From contig NZ_WTVS01000007.1 in assembly GCF_012911005.2 (NCBI RefSeq), positions 1 through 64,000 of the forward strand: a DNA stretch of 64,000 bases, written 5' to 3'. This document shows, piece by piece, positions 49,022-57,492 of this stretch; the first letter of the stretch is position 1; each line of letters opens with the position of its first letter. The translations under genes and the position numbers were made by a program. The DNA comes from Aromatoleum toluolicum. Its GTDB lineage: Bacteria > Pseudomonadota > Gammaproteobacteria > Burkholderiales > Rhodocyclaceae. A model generated the notes under the pieces. That model was given only the letters and a program-made list of their open reading frames with translations. It was not told the origin of the DNA and did not search any database.

Positions 49022-50164
49022 ATGACGGCGAGAGTTTGCTACTACCTGGGGACATTCGAGGACTGGGGCGGTGCAAGCCGGGCCTTGCTGAATTTCGTCG
49101 TGCGCATCGACCGGCGAAAATTCGAACCACTGGTCGTCGTCACGCAAAGCGGCAAGCTGGTCAACACCCTTGCCGCGAAGGGAATCGAAAGCGCCATACG
49201 CCCAAAGCATGACTGGGACGGCAATCCATTCCGGTACGCCCTGAACGTTGCACGCAGCGCAGCATTTCTGTTGCGCCGCAGGGTTGACCTTGTCCACATG
49301 AACATCGGCTCGCTGGGCTGGAAACCACCGGAGGTACTGGCAGCCCGGCTACTGCGAATTCCCGTGGTCATGCACTTTCACATGGTAGATCCAGAACCGA
49401 CGCCCTTCATCAAGTATGCGAAACAGATCGTCGCGGTGTCGCAGTACGTGGCCAGACACTCAGGATTCGGGACGCGCCACGTGGCGGCCATTCACAATAT
49501 CTCCGACCTCGAGCGCTTCACCCGTGGACGATCGATTCGCGACGAACTCGGCTTGGCGTGCGGTGATCTCGTCGTCGGATTTCTGGGACATGTGAAGCGA
49601 CTCAAAGGCATAGAACTCTTTCTGCGCCTCACCGAGGAACTCGACCGGCCCGACGTGAAGTTTCTGATTGCGGGCGAGATCATGGAAACGGATCCGGCGT
49701 TTTCGGCGCGCTTCAGGGAAATTACCACGTGCAACCCGAGAGTCCGCTATCTGGGCTACCGGACCGATCCCGAGAACATCTATGCGACAGCGGACGTGTT
49801 GATCATGCCGACCCAATGTGAGGAAGCCTGCGCGATGGTGCTGTTCGAAACGGCGGCCGCCAAGAAGCCGATCATTGCGTCGCGCACGGGCGGCACACCG
49901 GAGATCATTCAGGATGGCATGAATGGTCTCCTGTTCGACCGAGAGGATTTCGATACGCTGAAGCGCCATACCTGCTGGCTCCTGGATCACCCAGAGGAAC
50001 GCCTCAGGCTCGGGAACAAGGCGTTTGAGATCGTTCGCAACAGATTCACGGATCAGCCGGTGCGTGAGCTTGAGCGCATCTACATGGAAGCGCTGAACGG
50101 GAACGGCAGTCCAGCCGAGGGTGACGAGGAGCTCACACGGCTTTCGGGCGCCGACTTCAAGTAG
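49022..50164 (+). CDS. Family 4 glycosyltransferase
   Basis: The 380-residue enzyme has a GT-B fold. The N-terminal half begins VCYYLGTFEDWGGASRAL (donor-side Gly loop). The C-terminal half has GFLGHVKRLKGIELFLRL near 190, YLGYRTDPENIYATADVLIMPTQ near 240 and the EX7E motif region EACAMVLFETAAAKKPIIAS near 275. It transfers a sugar from a nucleotide donor with retention. The ATG at 49022 gives the family N-terminus. It is 8 bases ahead of the sulfotransferase gene, so both are probably expressed together. Confidence 0.93.
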   Translation: MTARVCYYLGTFEDWGGASRALLNFVVRIDRRKFEPLVVVTQSGKLVNTLAAKGIESAIRPKHDWDGNPFRYALNVARSAAFLLRRRVDLVHMNIGSLGWKPPEVLAARLLRIPVVMHFHMVDPEPTPFIKYAKQIVAVSQYVARHSGFGTRHVAAIHNISDLERFTRGRSIRDELGLACGDLVVGFLGHVKRLKGIELFLRLTEELDRPDVKFLIAGEIMETDPAFSARFREITTCNPRVRYLGYRTDPENIYATADVLIMPTQCEEACAMVLFETAAAKKPIIASRTGGTPEIIQDGMNGLLFDREDFDTLKRHTCWLLDHPEERLRLGNKAFEIVRNRFTDQPVRELERIYMEALNGNGSPAEGDEELTRLSGADFK

Positions 50165-50172
50165 AGGAAACG

Positions 50173-51135
50173 ATGTCGCTAACGGTCCTCGCCAAGCTGC
50201 CGAAACTGCTCGATCCCGAGATTCGCGACAAGAACCTGCGCGCGCTGGGGTGGCGGGCGAAGGAGGCGCTCTGGTCGATCACGCGGCCTGCAACGCCCGA
50301 TCCGGTGTTCGTGATCGGTTGCTCGCGCTCGGGGACGACGGTGACCTTCGAGACGATCGCGGCATCGGGGCATTTCCTGCACTTCGATTACGAGATTCCA
50401 CAACTCTGGAACGCACTGCACGGCCCGCTGAACAACGGCTGGGACTCGGAGGCCGCCACCGCGGACGATGCACGGCCGGAGCACCGCGACCGCGTGCTAG
50501 CGTACTTCTACGCACGGCTCGGCGCGGGGCCGGTGCTCGACAAGACCTGCATCAACACGCTGCGCGTGTCTTACCTGCATGCCCTGTTCCCGCAGGCGCG
50601 CTTCGTGTTCATCCAGCGCGACGGCCGCGACAACGTCAGCTCGATGATGGACGGCTGGCGCCTGGGGCGTACCGACGGGGGCTTCGGACTGACGCAATTT
50701 TTCGGTCTTCCGCCCGAGCCGGTTGCGATAAGCGGCGGGGAGTTCCGCGAATGGCACTTCTTCCTGCCGCCGGGATGGCGCGAGTTAAACCACGCAAGCC
50801 TCGAGGAGGTGTGCGCCTTCCAGTGGATCACGGCGAACCGCCTCGCGCTCGACGCTGCCCGCGCCATTCCCCCGCAACAGTGGATCGGCCTGCATTACGA
50901 GGACATCTTCGAGCGCCCCGTCGACATGTTCCGCGAGGCGTTCGAGCGCCTGGAGGTGCCGTTCGATGCGCAGACCGCGCAGCGGTGCGCGAATCTGGTG
51001 TCGCGACCGACGAGCATCGTGAAGGGGGCACCGCAGAAGCAGAAGTGGAAGGAACACAATCCGGCAGCGGTCGAGCGGATCCTGCCGATGATTGCTCCGC
51101 TGATGCGCGAAATGGGGTACGACCCGGATGACTGA
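50173..51135 (+). CDS. PAPS-dependent sulfotransferase
   Basis: The 320-residue cytoplasmic protein has both PAPS-binding motifs: the 5'-phosphosulfate loop FVIGCSRSGTT near residue 45 and the 3'-phosphate site FVFIQRDGRDNVSS near 145. It would transfer sulfate from PAPS to a hydroxyl or amino group of a sugar or lipid-linked glycan. AGAGGA lies six bases before the ATG. It sits between two glycosyltransferases, so a polysaccharide repeat unit is the likely acceptor. The cysD-cysNC-cysQ block at 26-30 kb could supply PAPS and remove PAP. The acceptor cannot be named. Confidence 0.9.
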   Translation: MSLTVLAKLPKLLDPEIRDKNLRALGWRAKEALWSITRPATPDPVFVIGCSRSGTTVTFETIAASGHFLHFDYEIPQLWNALHGPLNNGWDSEAATADDARPEHRDRVLAYFYARLGAGPVLDKTCINTLRVSYLHALFPQARFVFIQRDGRDNVSSMMDGWRLGRTDGGFGLTQFFGLPPEPVAISGGEFREWHFFLPPGWRELNHASLEEVCAFQWITANRLALDAARAIPPQQWIGLHYEDIFERPVDMFREAFERLEVPFDAQTAQRCANLVSRPTSIVKGAPQKQKWKEHNPAAVERILPMIAPLMREMGYDPDD

Positions 51136-52024
51136 GGCGCCGACGGTCAGCGTCGTCATCCCCGCCTACAACGCGGCCTGGTGCATCGAGCGGGCCGTGC
51201 GCAGCGTGCTCGCCCAGACGTATCGCGAGGTCGAGCTGATCGTGGTCGATGACGGCAGCACCGACGGGACGGCCGAGGTGCTGGCAGGCTGCGCGCCGGG
51301 ATCGCGCGTGCTCGCGAAGCCGAATGGCGGCCTGAGCAGCGCGCGCAACGCGGGGATCGCCGCGGCGCGGGGGGCCTATGTGGCGTTCCTGGACGCGGAC
51401 GACTGGTGGGAGGCCGACAAGCTCGCGCGCCAGGTGGCGCTGATGGAGGATCGGCCGGAGCTCGCATTCTGCTCGACGGCGGCGCGCATCGCCGATCCGG
51501 AGGGGCGCCACCTGGGCGACTGGCCCTGCGGCTGCAGCGGGCAACCCGTGCTCGACGCCATCTTCGCGGCAAACGGCTCGATCGCCGGCAGCGGCTCGGC
51601 GGTGATGGCCCGGGCGGACGCGCTTGCGAAGGCGGGCCCGTTCGACGAGAGCCTGCGCAGCCTCGAGGACGTCGACATGTGGATGCGCCTGGCGGCCGTC
51701 GGCGGCTATGCGTGCGTCGCGGAACCGCTCGTCGTCATCACCAAACGCCCGGACAGCATGAGCCGCAACCTGGACGTGATGCGCGACGCGGCGCGGCGCG
51801 TGATGCGCAAGAACCGCCACCTGCTGCCACCCGACAAGCGCGGCGCGTTCTGGCGTCACGCCTATGCGGGAATGCTGTCGGACTACGCAAAGTGGGCGTG
51901 GCGTTCGCAGCGGCGCGGGCAGGCGCTGCGCGACCTGCTGACCGGCCTGTGCATCGCGCCCATCAGCCGCGGCCGGTTGATGGCGGGCCTGCTGCTGGCG
52001 ATGCTGAGCAACCGGACGGTGTAG
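51128..52024 (+). CDS. Family 2 glycosyltransferase
   Basis: The 298-residue GT2 enzyme has SVVIPAYNAAWCIERAVRSVLAQ at the N-terminus, LIVVDDGSTDGT near 38 and AFLDADDWW near 90 (DxD). It has no membrane helix. The start overlaps the sulfotransferase stop by 8 bases, and the stop is 2 bases before the next gene, so sulfotransferase, GT2 and the GT2-phosphatase fusion are one translational unit. That suggests the sugar it adds is part of the same repeat unit that is sulfated. Confidence 0.93.
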   Translation: MTEAPTVSVVIPAYNAAWCIERAVRSVLAQTYREVELIVVDDGSTDGTAEVLAGCAPGSRVLAKPNGGLSSARNAGIAAARGAYVAFLDADDWWEADKLARQVALMEDRPELAFCSTAARIADPEGRHLGDWPCGCSGQPVLDAIFAANGSIAGSGSAVMARADALAKAGPFDESLRSLEDVDMWMRLAAVGGYACVAEPLVVITKRPDSMSRNLDVMRDAARRVMRKNRHLLPPDKRGAFWRHAYAGMLSDYAKWAWRSQRRGQALRDLLTGLCIAPISRGRLMAGLLLAMLSNRTV

Positions 52025-52026
52025 CC

Positions 52027-55000
52027 ATGCCGGGCGAACCGCTGCGCATCACGGTCCTGATCTGTACGTATAACCGTGCCGAACTGCTCGCACGTGTCAT
52101 CGAGTCGCTGAACGTCGCACAGAGGCCGGAAAATGCACAGGTCCGCCTCTTCGTCGTGGCGAATGCATGCACGGACGGCACGCATGCGCTGCTCGACGCA
52201 TACGGCGCTACGGCGGGACGCTTGCCGCTGGAGTGGATCAACGAGCCGACCCCGGGAAAGTCGCACGCGCTCAACCGTGCGCTGCCGATGCTCGGAGACC
52301 CGGTCGTGGCCTTCGTCGACGACGATCACCGCGTGGACGCCGGCTATCTGTGCGGCATCGCGCATGCGGCGCGGACTTGGCCGCAGGCGGGCCTGATCTG
52401 CGGGCGCATCCTGCCTGACTGGGATGGCACCGAACCGGACTGGGTGCACGATGACGGCCCCTATCGCATCTATCCGCTGCCCGTGCCCCGCTACGATCAG
52501 GGCGACACGCCAATGCGCGTCGATCTGGATGGCAACATCCCGGGCGGCGGCAATCTTGTTGCGCGCCTCGAGGTCTTGCGCACCACCGGCCCCTTCCTCA
52601 CCGAACTCGGCCCGACCGGCCATAACCTGGGGGGCGCCGAGGATCTGGAGTGGGTTCGCCGCGCGATGCGCACGGGCGCCGTCCTGCAATACGCGCCGGA
52701 AATCGTCCAGTATCACTACGTCGACGGCGAGCGCCTTACGCTGTGGTACCTGATGCGCAAGGGCTTCCAGCGCTCGAAGTCGGTGATGCGCTTCCGTCGA
52801 ACGGAGAGCGGTGTGCCGTTGTACATGTGGCGCAAGGTCGCCGCCTATGCGGGCGGCTGCACGCTGGCGCTGCGCTCGCAGGTTCGGCGCTTCTATCTCG
52901 TGCGGCTCGCGTCGGCCTTCGGCGAGATGAGCGGCATGCGCGAAGCCGCGCGGCACCGGCGCCGGCGTGCTCGCCTGCCCTGGCTGCCGGTGCAGACCAG
53001 CCTTGCGTTGGCCGGCACACTCGGGTTTGCCGGCTTCGGACTTGCCGCCCAACTTGCGTGGTCGAGGATTCCCGATGTGCTGCTGCCGGCGTTGGTGGTC
53101 GCCACGCTGGTGACGCTCGCGCTGGTAGTCAAATCGGTCATCGACTTCTCGCAGACCGGGCCGCAACTGCGCGAGGAAATCGTGCGCCGTTACCGCGCGT
53201 ACTTTCCCTTCGCGATGGCTCGATTGGGCGTGTGGTCGCTGATCATAGGCCTGTTCTGTACGCTGCCGGGCGCCGTGGTTGCGGCAGCCGGGGCCGATGT
53301 GCTCGGGGTTCCGCACGAGCCGTGGCGCGCGGCTGCCGGAGGCCTGCTGTCGCTGGGACTCATCGGCACGTATGTCACCTGCCGAACCCTGGTGCACAAC
53401 CCCGGGCTCATCGTCGCCTCCTGGCAGTATCGCACCGACCGCCTCCAGCGCCTGTGGAACCGCCTTTCCGCACGAGGGCTGCGGCAGGCCGCCATCGCAG
53501 GCGCCGTGGTGACCGCGAGCCTGTTCACGGGACTGGTGATCGCGCTGACGCTGACCGGGCACGGAGCGTCGGCTGCAGCCCTCGCCAGCCTGGGCGTCGG
53601 CTACTGGGGGGTTCTGGTGTTCGCGCTGTGGGAGCCCGAGGGCGAGATTGCCGCACCGCAGCCGTCGGGGCGTCCGAACCTGATCCTGATCGGCTCCGAC
53701 ACGCTGCGCGCCGACCGCGTCGGCACCCGGCGCAAGGGGCAGGCGCTGACGCCGCACATCGACGCCCTCGCGCGCCGCGGGGTGCACTTCGAGAACTGCT
53801 ACGTCCCCTGCGCGAGAACGGCGCCCAGCCTGATTTCGCTGTTCACGGGCACCTGGCCGCACACGCACGGCATCCGCGACAACTTCGTCGCGACCGACGA
53901 AACGCAGCTGGAAGTCCAGGCCTTGCCGACGATCCTGCGCGCCCTCGGCTACCGAACGGCGGCCGTATCGGACTGGTGCGGCGGCGATCTGGGCAAGTTC
54001 TCGCTGGGCTTCGACGTGCTGGATCTGCCCGAGGACCAGTGGAACCTGAAGTTCCTCATCCGCCAAGGCCCGAAGGACATCCGCCTGTTCCTGTCGCTCT
54101 TCCTGCACAACCGCGTCGGCCGCCTGTTGCTGCCTGAAGTGCACTATCTGAGCGGCGCACCGCAGACGACCCAGCTCGGCCAGCGCACCCGCAGGCTGAT
54201 TTCCAGGCTCGCGAGCACGTCTGAGCCCTTCCTGCTCAACGTCTTCTATTCCACGACGCATCCGCCCTTCGCGTCCGAGTACCCGTACTACCTGCGCCAT
54301 GCGGATCCGGACTATTCGGGGGCATCGAAGTTCGCGATGGCGCGGCTGACCGACCCCTTCGAGATCATCCGCCGCCAGGGCGAGCCGCGCGAGGAGTTCG
54401 ACCTCGATCAGATCCTCGCGCTATACGACGGCTGCGTGTCGCAATTCGACGACGAAGTCGGCAAACTCATGAACCATCTGGCCGCAACGGGACTTGCCGA
54501 CAACACCGTCGTCGTGCTGTACAGCGACCACGGCATGGAGTTCTTCGAGCACGATACGTGGGGGCAGGGCAATTCGGCGGTGGGCGATTTCAGTGCGCGG
54601 GTGCCGCTGGTGATCGCGGACCCGAGAATGAATGAACCGGTGCGGGTCGGTCAGGTCGTGCGCTCGATCGACGTGCTGCCCACCCTCCTCGACCTGCTCG
54701 CCGCCCCCTCGGTGCGCTGTGACGGCGTGTCGCTCACGGCAACGATGCAGGATCCACCGCGCGAGCTGAATCTGAAAGGCTTCAACGAGACCGGCATCTG
54801 GATCGCGAGAGTGCCCGGCCTGCCGAGCGACCACCTCAACTACCCCGAACTGCTGGAACTCTTGGACATACCGAATGAGGCCAGCGGCTCGCTGTCGATC
54901 AAGCACGAGTACAAGGAACGAGTTGTGGTCGCCAAAGACCGTATGTTGCGCGACGGCCGTTGGAAACTCGTCTATCAACCGTTGGAAAACGGCATGAAGC

Positions 55001-55185
55001 TCACCCTCTTCGACCTCGAAACCGACGCAAACTGCACTCGCGACCTCTCAGCCGAAAATCCGGAACTCGTAAATCGGCTGTGGCAGGACTTGCGCGACTG
55101 GATCGAACGCGATCCGGTTGTGCGCCGTCACCTCTTGAGCGCACCGTCCGCAACGCCGGCTATTCCGGCTTCTTCTCTTGGTTAG
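52027..55185 (+). CDS. GT2 glycosyltransferase fused to an alkaline phosphatase/sulfatase-fold domain
   Basis: The 1052-residue protein combines three parts. Residues 6-230 are a GT2 domain (VLICTYNRAELLARVI, FVDDDHRVD near 98, GAEDLEWVRRAM near 203). Residues about 320-540 hold some six membrane helices. Residues 548-1040 are an alkaline-phosphatase-superfamily domain: LILIGSDTLRADRVG (metal Asp558), TAPSLISLFTG at 598-608, and SDHGMEFFEHD (Asp834, His835). At the nucleophile position the sulfatase signature CxPSR is replaced by Thr598-Ala-Pro-Ser-Leu, so an FGly sulfatase is unlikely; a Thr nucleophile fits phospho- or phosphoglycerol/ethanolamine transferases and some hydrolases. It starts 2 bases after the previous GT2. 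Confidence 0.85.
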   Translation: MPGEPLRITVLICTYNRAELLARVIESLNVAQRPENAQVRLFVVANACTDGTHALLDAYGATAGRLPLEWINEPTPGKSHALNRALPMLGDPVVAFVDDDHRVDAGYLCGIAHAARTWPQAGLICGRILPDWDGTEPDWVHDDGPYRIYPLPVPRYDQGDTPMRVDLDGNIPGGGNLVARLEVLRTTGPFLTELGPTGHNLGGAEDLEWVRRAMRTGAVLQYAPEIVQYHYVDGERLTLWYLMRKGFQRSKSVMRFRRTESGVPLYMWRKVAAYAGGCTLALRSQVRRFYLVRLASAFGEMSGMREAARHRRRRARLPWLPVQTSLALAGTLGFAGFGLAAQLAWSRIPDVLLPALVVATLVTLALVVKSVIDFSQTGPQLREEIVRRYRAYFPFAMARLGVWSLIIGLFCTLPGAVVAAAGADVLGVPHEPWRAAAGGLLSLGLIGTYVTCRTLVHNPGLIVASWQYRTDRLQRLWNRLSARGLRQAAIAGAVVTASLFTGLVIALTLTGHGASAAALASLGVGYWGVLVFALWEPEGEIAAPQPSGRPNLILIGSDTLRADRVGTRRKGQALTPHIDALARRGVHFENCYVPCARTAPSLISLFTGTWPHTHGIRDNFVATDETQLEVQALPTILRALGYRTAAVSDWCGGDLGKFSLGFDVLDLPEDQWNLKFLIRQGPKDIRLFLSLFLHNRVGRLLLPEVHYLSGAPQTTQLGQRTRRLISRLASTSEPFLLNVFYSTTHPPFASEYPYYLRHADPDYSGASKFAMARLTDPFEIIRRQGEPREEFDLDQILALYDGCVSQFDDEVGKLMNHLAATGLADNTVVVLYSDHGMEFFEHDTWGQGNSAVGDFSARVPLVIADPRMNEPVRVGQVVRSIDVLPTLLDLLAAPSVRCDGVSLTATMQDPPRELNLKGFNETGIWIARVPGLPSDHLNYPELLELLDIPNEASGSLSIKHEYKERVVVAKDRMLRDGRWKLVYQPLENGMKLTLFDLETDANCTRDLSAENPELVNRLWQDLRDWIERDPVVRRHLLSAPSATPAIPASSLG

Positions 55186-56020
55186 TCTTGAACGACTCGA
55201 TCCAACGCCGCTGAATTTCCTCCGGTGGGCAGAAGCGACAAGAGCGACCGCTCCCTACGTCAGCGGGTTTGCCAGCTTCCGTCGATAGCCCATCGTTTTG
55301 CACGGTCGGTTCGACCGGAGCCTCCACTGCAAGGACCGGATCCTGAAGCTCGAGCTCGAGGGTATCGGACGGCGGCGCCTCTGTGGGCCTGTCGGCGGGA
55401 GCGGGGAGAGGAGCTATTCGCGCGATCGGTTCGGGAAACGGCTCCTTCCCACCTAATTCGAGATAACGCTTCTGCAGCATTTGCGAATCGGGATTATGCT
55501 GTAAACCACGTGTGACCGTTTCACGGGCCTCTCCTTCTTGACCTTGCTCCTCTTGAATCAGTGATAGCTCGCTGTACGCACTAATCTCCATAGGGTCAAG
55601 GGAAATTGCTCGCTGGAATGCAAGAACGGCTGCCCCTGTATCACCCCGCAGCTTCAGCGCACGCCCCCTGTCGACATGGACCTTCGGCAACATCCGGAAC
55701 CCGGGTTTTGCGGCACGAATCACGTAGTCGCAGCCGCCAATTGCTTCATTGAGATTGTGCGAGAACGTAGCCTTGTCCCCAAGAGCCTTGATCGCCCGAT
55801 AGCGTAAACGGACGCAGTCGCACCAGTGATGTGTATGTTCCCACCCCACATCTGGCTCGGTTTTCATGTGGTAGCGCTTGTCCTTCCCACCAAAGACGAG
55901 CGCAGAACAGAGGGCCGTTTCCTGAGGCGTTGCGCCGAATGGTTCGAGCGCTATGCCTGCACTACTCACCAGGAGGCCAACAATTCCGACCACAAGCGGC
56001 GCGATCCTGTGACATGACAT
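55160..56020 (-). CDS. Exported TPR-repeat protein
   Basis: The 286-residue protein has a signal peptide (residues 1-25) followed by TPR-like helices (about 100-195: VDRGRALKLRGDTGAAVLAFQRAIS, then AYSELSLIQEEQGQEGEARETV). A Pro/Glu-rich linker and a short tail with CRFCPPEEIQRRWIESFKTN follow. It probably works in the periplasm as a scaffold. It is the last gene of the six-gene minus-strand run and overlaps the convergent plus-strand fusion gene by 26 bases at its 3' end. No family name is recognisable. Confidence 0.75.
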   Translation of the reverse strand: MSCHRIAPLVVGIVGLLVSSAGIALEPFGATPQETALCSALVFGGKDKRYHMKTEPDVGWEHTHHWCDCVRLRYRAIKALGDKATFSHNLNEAIGGCDYVIRAAKPGFRMLPKVHVDRGRALKLRGDTGAAVLAFQRAISLDPMEISAYSELSLIQEEQGQEGEARETVTRGLQHNPDSQMLQKRYLELGGKEPFPEPIARIAPLPAPADRPTEAPPSDTLELELQDPVLAVEAPVEPTVQNDGLSTEAGKPADVGSGRSCRFCPPEEIQRRWIESFKTNQEKKPE

Positions 56021-56032
56021 CGATGCTCTCCC

Positions 56033-57079
56033 TCAAGAATCCATCTGCTGCGCGGGCATCCGATCCTTTGCCTGATCCCTGCTCCGCATCGAGTCGACCA
56101 CCTCGCCCGCAGCAGGACGACACGCGGTATCACCGCCCGGCCAGGCACCGGAGTACCTCTCAACAAAGAACTGCGGCCGACGTTTGGTCTCCATGTAGAT
56201 CTTCGCCAGATACTCGCCGATGATGCCGATACACAGCAGCTGAACACCGCCCAGCAGGTACATCGGAACCACCGTCGACGCCCAGCCAGGTACGGCGCTG
56301 TCGGAGAAGAGGCGGATCCATACTGCCCAGATCGTCACGGCGAAGCTCGCGAGCGAGATGAGCACGCCGAGCCCTGTGATCATCCGCAGCGGCGCTGCCG
56401 AAAACGATGTAACCCCCTGCCACGCGAATGCGAGCATCTTCCCGAGCGGGTACTTGGATTCGCCAGCGAAACGCTCGGCGCGATCGTAATAGACGATGGC
56501 CGAGGGAAAACCAAGCTGAGGAATGATGCCCCGCAGGAAAAGATTGCTCTCGCCGAACTGGCGCAAAGCCTCGAGAGCCCGCCTGCCGAGCAATCGGTAG
56601 TCGGCATGATTGAAGATGATCTCGACCCCCATGCGCGCCACCATTCGATAGTAGGCTTCGGCGGTGAAGCGTTTGAACAGGGTATCGGTGCTGCGATGCT
56701 TGCGCACGCCGTACACGACTTCTGCACCGTGCGCATGAGCAACCAGCATTTCAACGATCGCGCCGAGATCATCCTGGAGGTCGGCATCCACGGTAACGAC
56801 TGCATCGCCCTCTGCAGCGAAAAGTCCGGCCAGAAGTGCGTTCTGGTGCCCCCGATTGCGAGACAACTTGAGCCCGCGGACACAGGAATGCAGGCTCGAC
56901 AACTCCTCGATGAGAGGCCAAGTCCGGTCGCGACTACCGTCATCGACAAAGATGACATGGCTGCCCGAGGCGATTCGCCCATCACCGACTAGTTCATTGA
57001 GCAAGGCCAGAAGGCGCCGGGCAGTTTCCGGGAGCACCGCCTCCTCGTTGTAGCAGGGCACGACGACGGACAGGATCAT
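56033..57079 (-). CDS. GtrB/DPM1-like polyprenyl-phosphate glycosyltransferase
   Basis: The 348-residue protein has a GT2 domain (VVPCYNEEAVLPETARRL, FVDDGSRDRTW near 48, VVTVDADLQDDL near 93) and two C-terminal membrane helices (about 235-258 and 268-292). This is the GtrB/ArnC/dolichol-phosphate-mannose synthase layout, which makes polyprenyl-phosphate sugars. The GtrA-like flippase gene lies directly upstream (ATGA overlap), and a GT39-like membrane transferase before that. This is the arrangement of gtr operons that decorate O-antigens. Confidence 0.92.
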   Translation of the reverse strand: MILSVVVPCYNEEAVLPETARRLLALLNELVGDGRIASGSHVIFVDDGSRDRTWPLIEELSSLHSCVRGLKLSRNRGHQNALLAGLFAAEGDAVVTVDADLQDDLGAIVEMLVAHAHGAEVVYGVRKHRSTDTLFKRFTAEAYYRMVARMGVEIIFNHADYRLLGRRALEALRQFGESNLFLRGIIPQLGFPSAIVYYDRAERFAGESKYPLGKMLAFAWQGVTSFSAAPLRMITGLGVLISLASFAVTIWAVWIRLFSDSAVPGWASTVVPMYLLGGVQLLCIGIIGEYLAKIYMETKRRPQFFVERYSGAWPGGDTACRPAAGEVVDSMRSRDQAKDRMPAQQMDS

Positions 57080-57492
57080 GATTCGGGCTCCTTGACCTGC
57101 GGGACGGGAAGCACGGTGGCCGCGAAGGTCCAGCTCCGGTTCAGAGCGAAGTTCCAGATCAGCGTGCCCGACGTCGCTACGACCTGAGCAGGCACGTAGT
57201 GGATGCCGAAAACGCCTTGCATCAGATAAAGCAACAGCGCATTCAGGCCGAGCGCGCTCGTGGCAACGACGGCGAAGCGCGGCAGCGCCCGCGCGTGAGG
57301 ACTATCGGATTCGAAGGTGTAGTGCCGGTTGAGGGCGTAGTTGAGCAACGCACTCAGCCCGAAGCCGACACTGCTGGCAGGGACGGGCGGTAGCATGCTG
57401 CTCTGCACCAGAGCGATGAGGACAACGAAGTGCAGCGCGGTCGCGAATCCCCCTATCAGCAGGAAAGGCAGGAACTGGTTTCTAAGCTGCAT
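57076..57492 (-). CDS. GtrA-family flippase
   Basis: The 138-residue protein has four membrane helices and the GtrA family layout: FLLIGGFATALHFVVLIALVQ at the N-terminus, VGFGLSALLNYALNRHYTF in the middle and GTLIWNFALNRSWTF near the end. GtrA proteins are thought to flip polyprenyl-phosphate sugars to the periplasm. The ATG at 57492 fits the family N-terminus (MQLRNQFLPF) and overlaps the GT39-like stop; the longer frame is not needed. The stop overlaps the GtrB start as ATGA. Confidence 0.9.
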   Translation of the reverse strand: MQLRNQFLPFLLIGGFATALHFVVLIALVQSSMLPPVPASSVGFGLSALLNYALNRHYTFESDSPHARALPRFAVVATSALGLNALLLYLMQGVFGIHYVPAQVVATSGTLIWNFALNRSWTFAATVLPVPQVKEPES

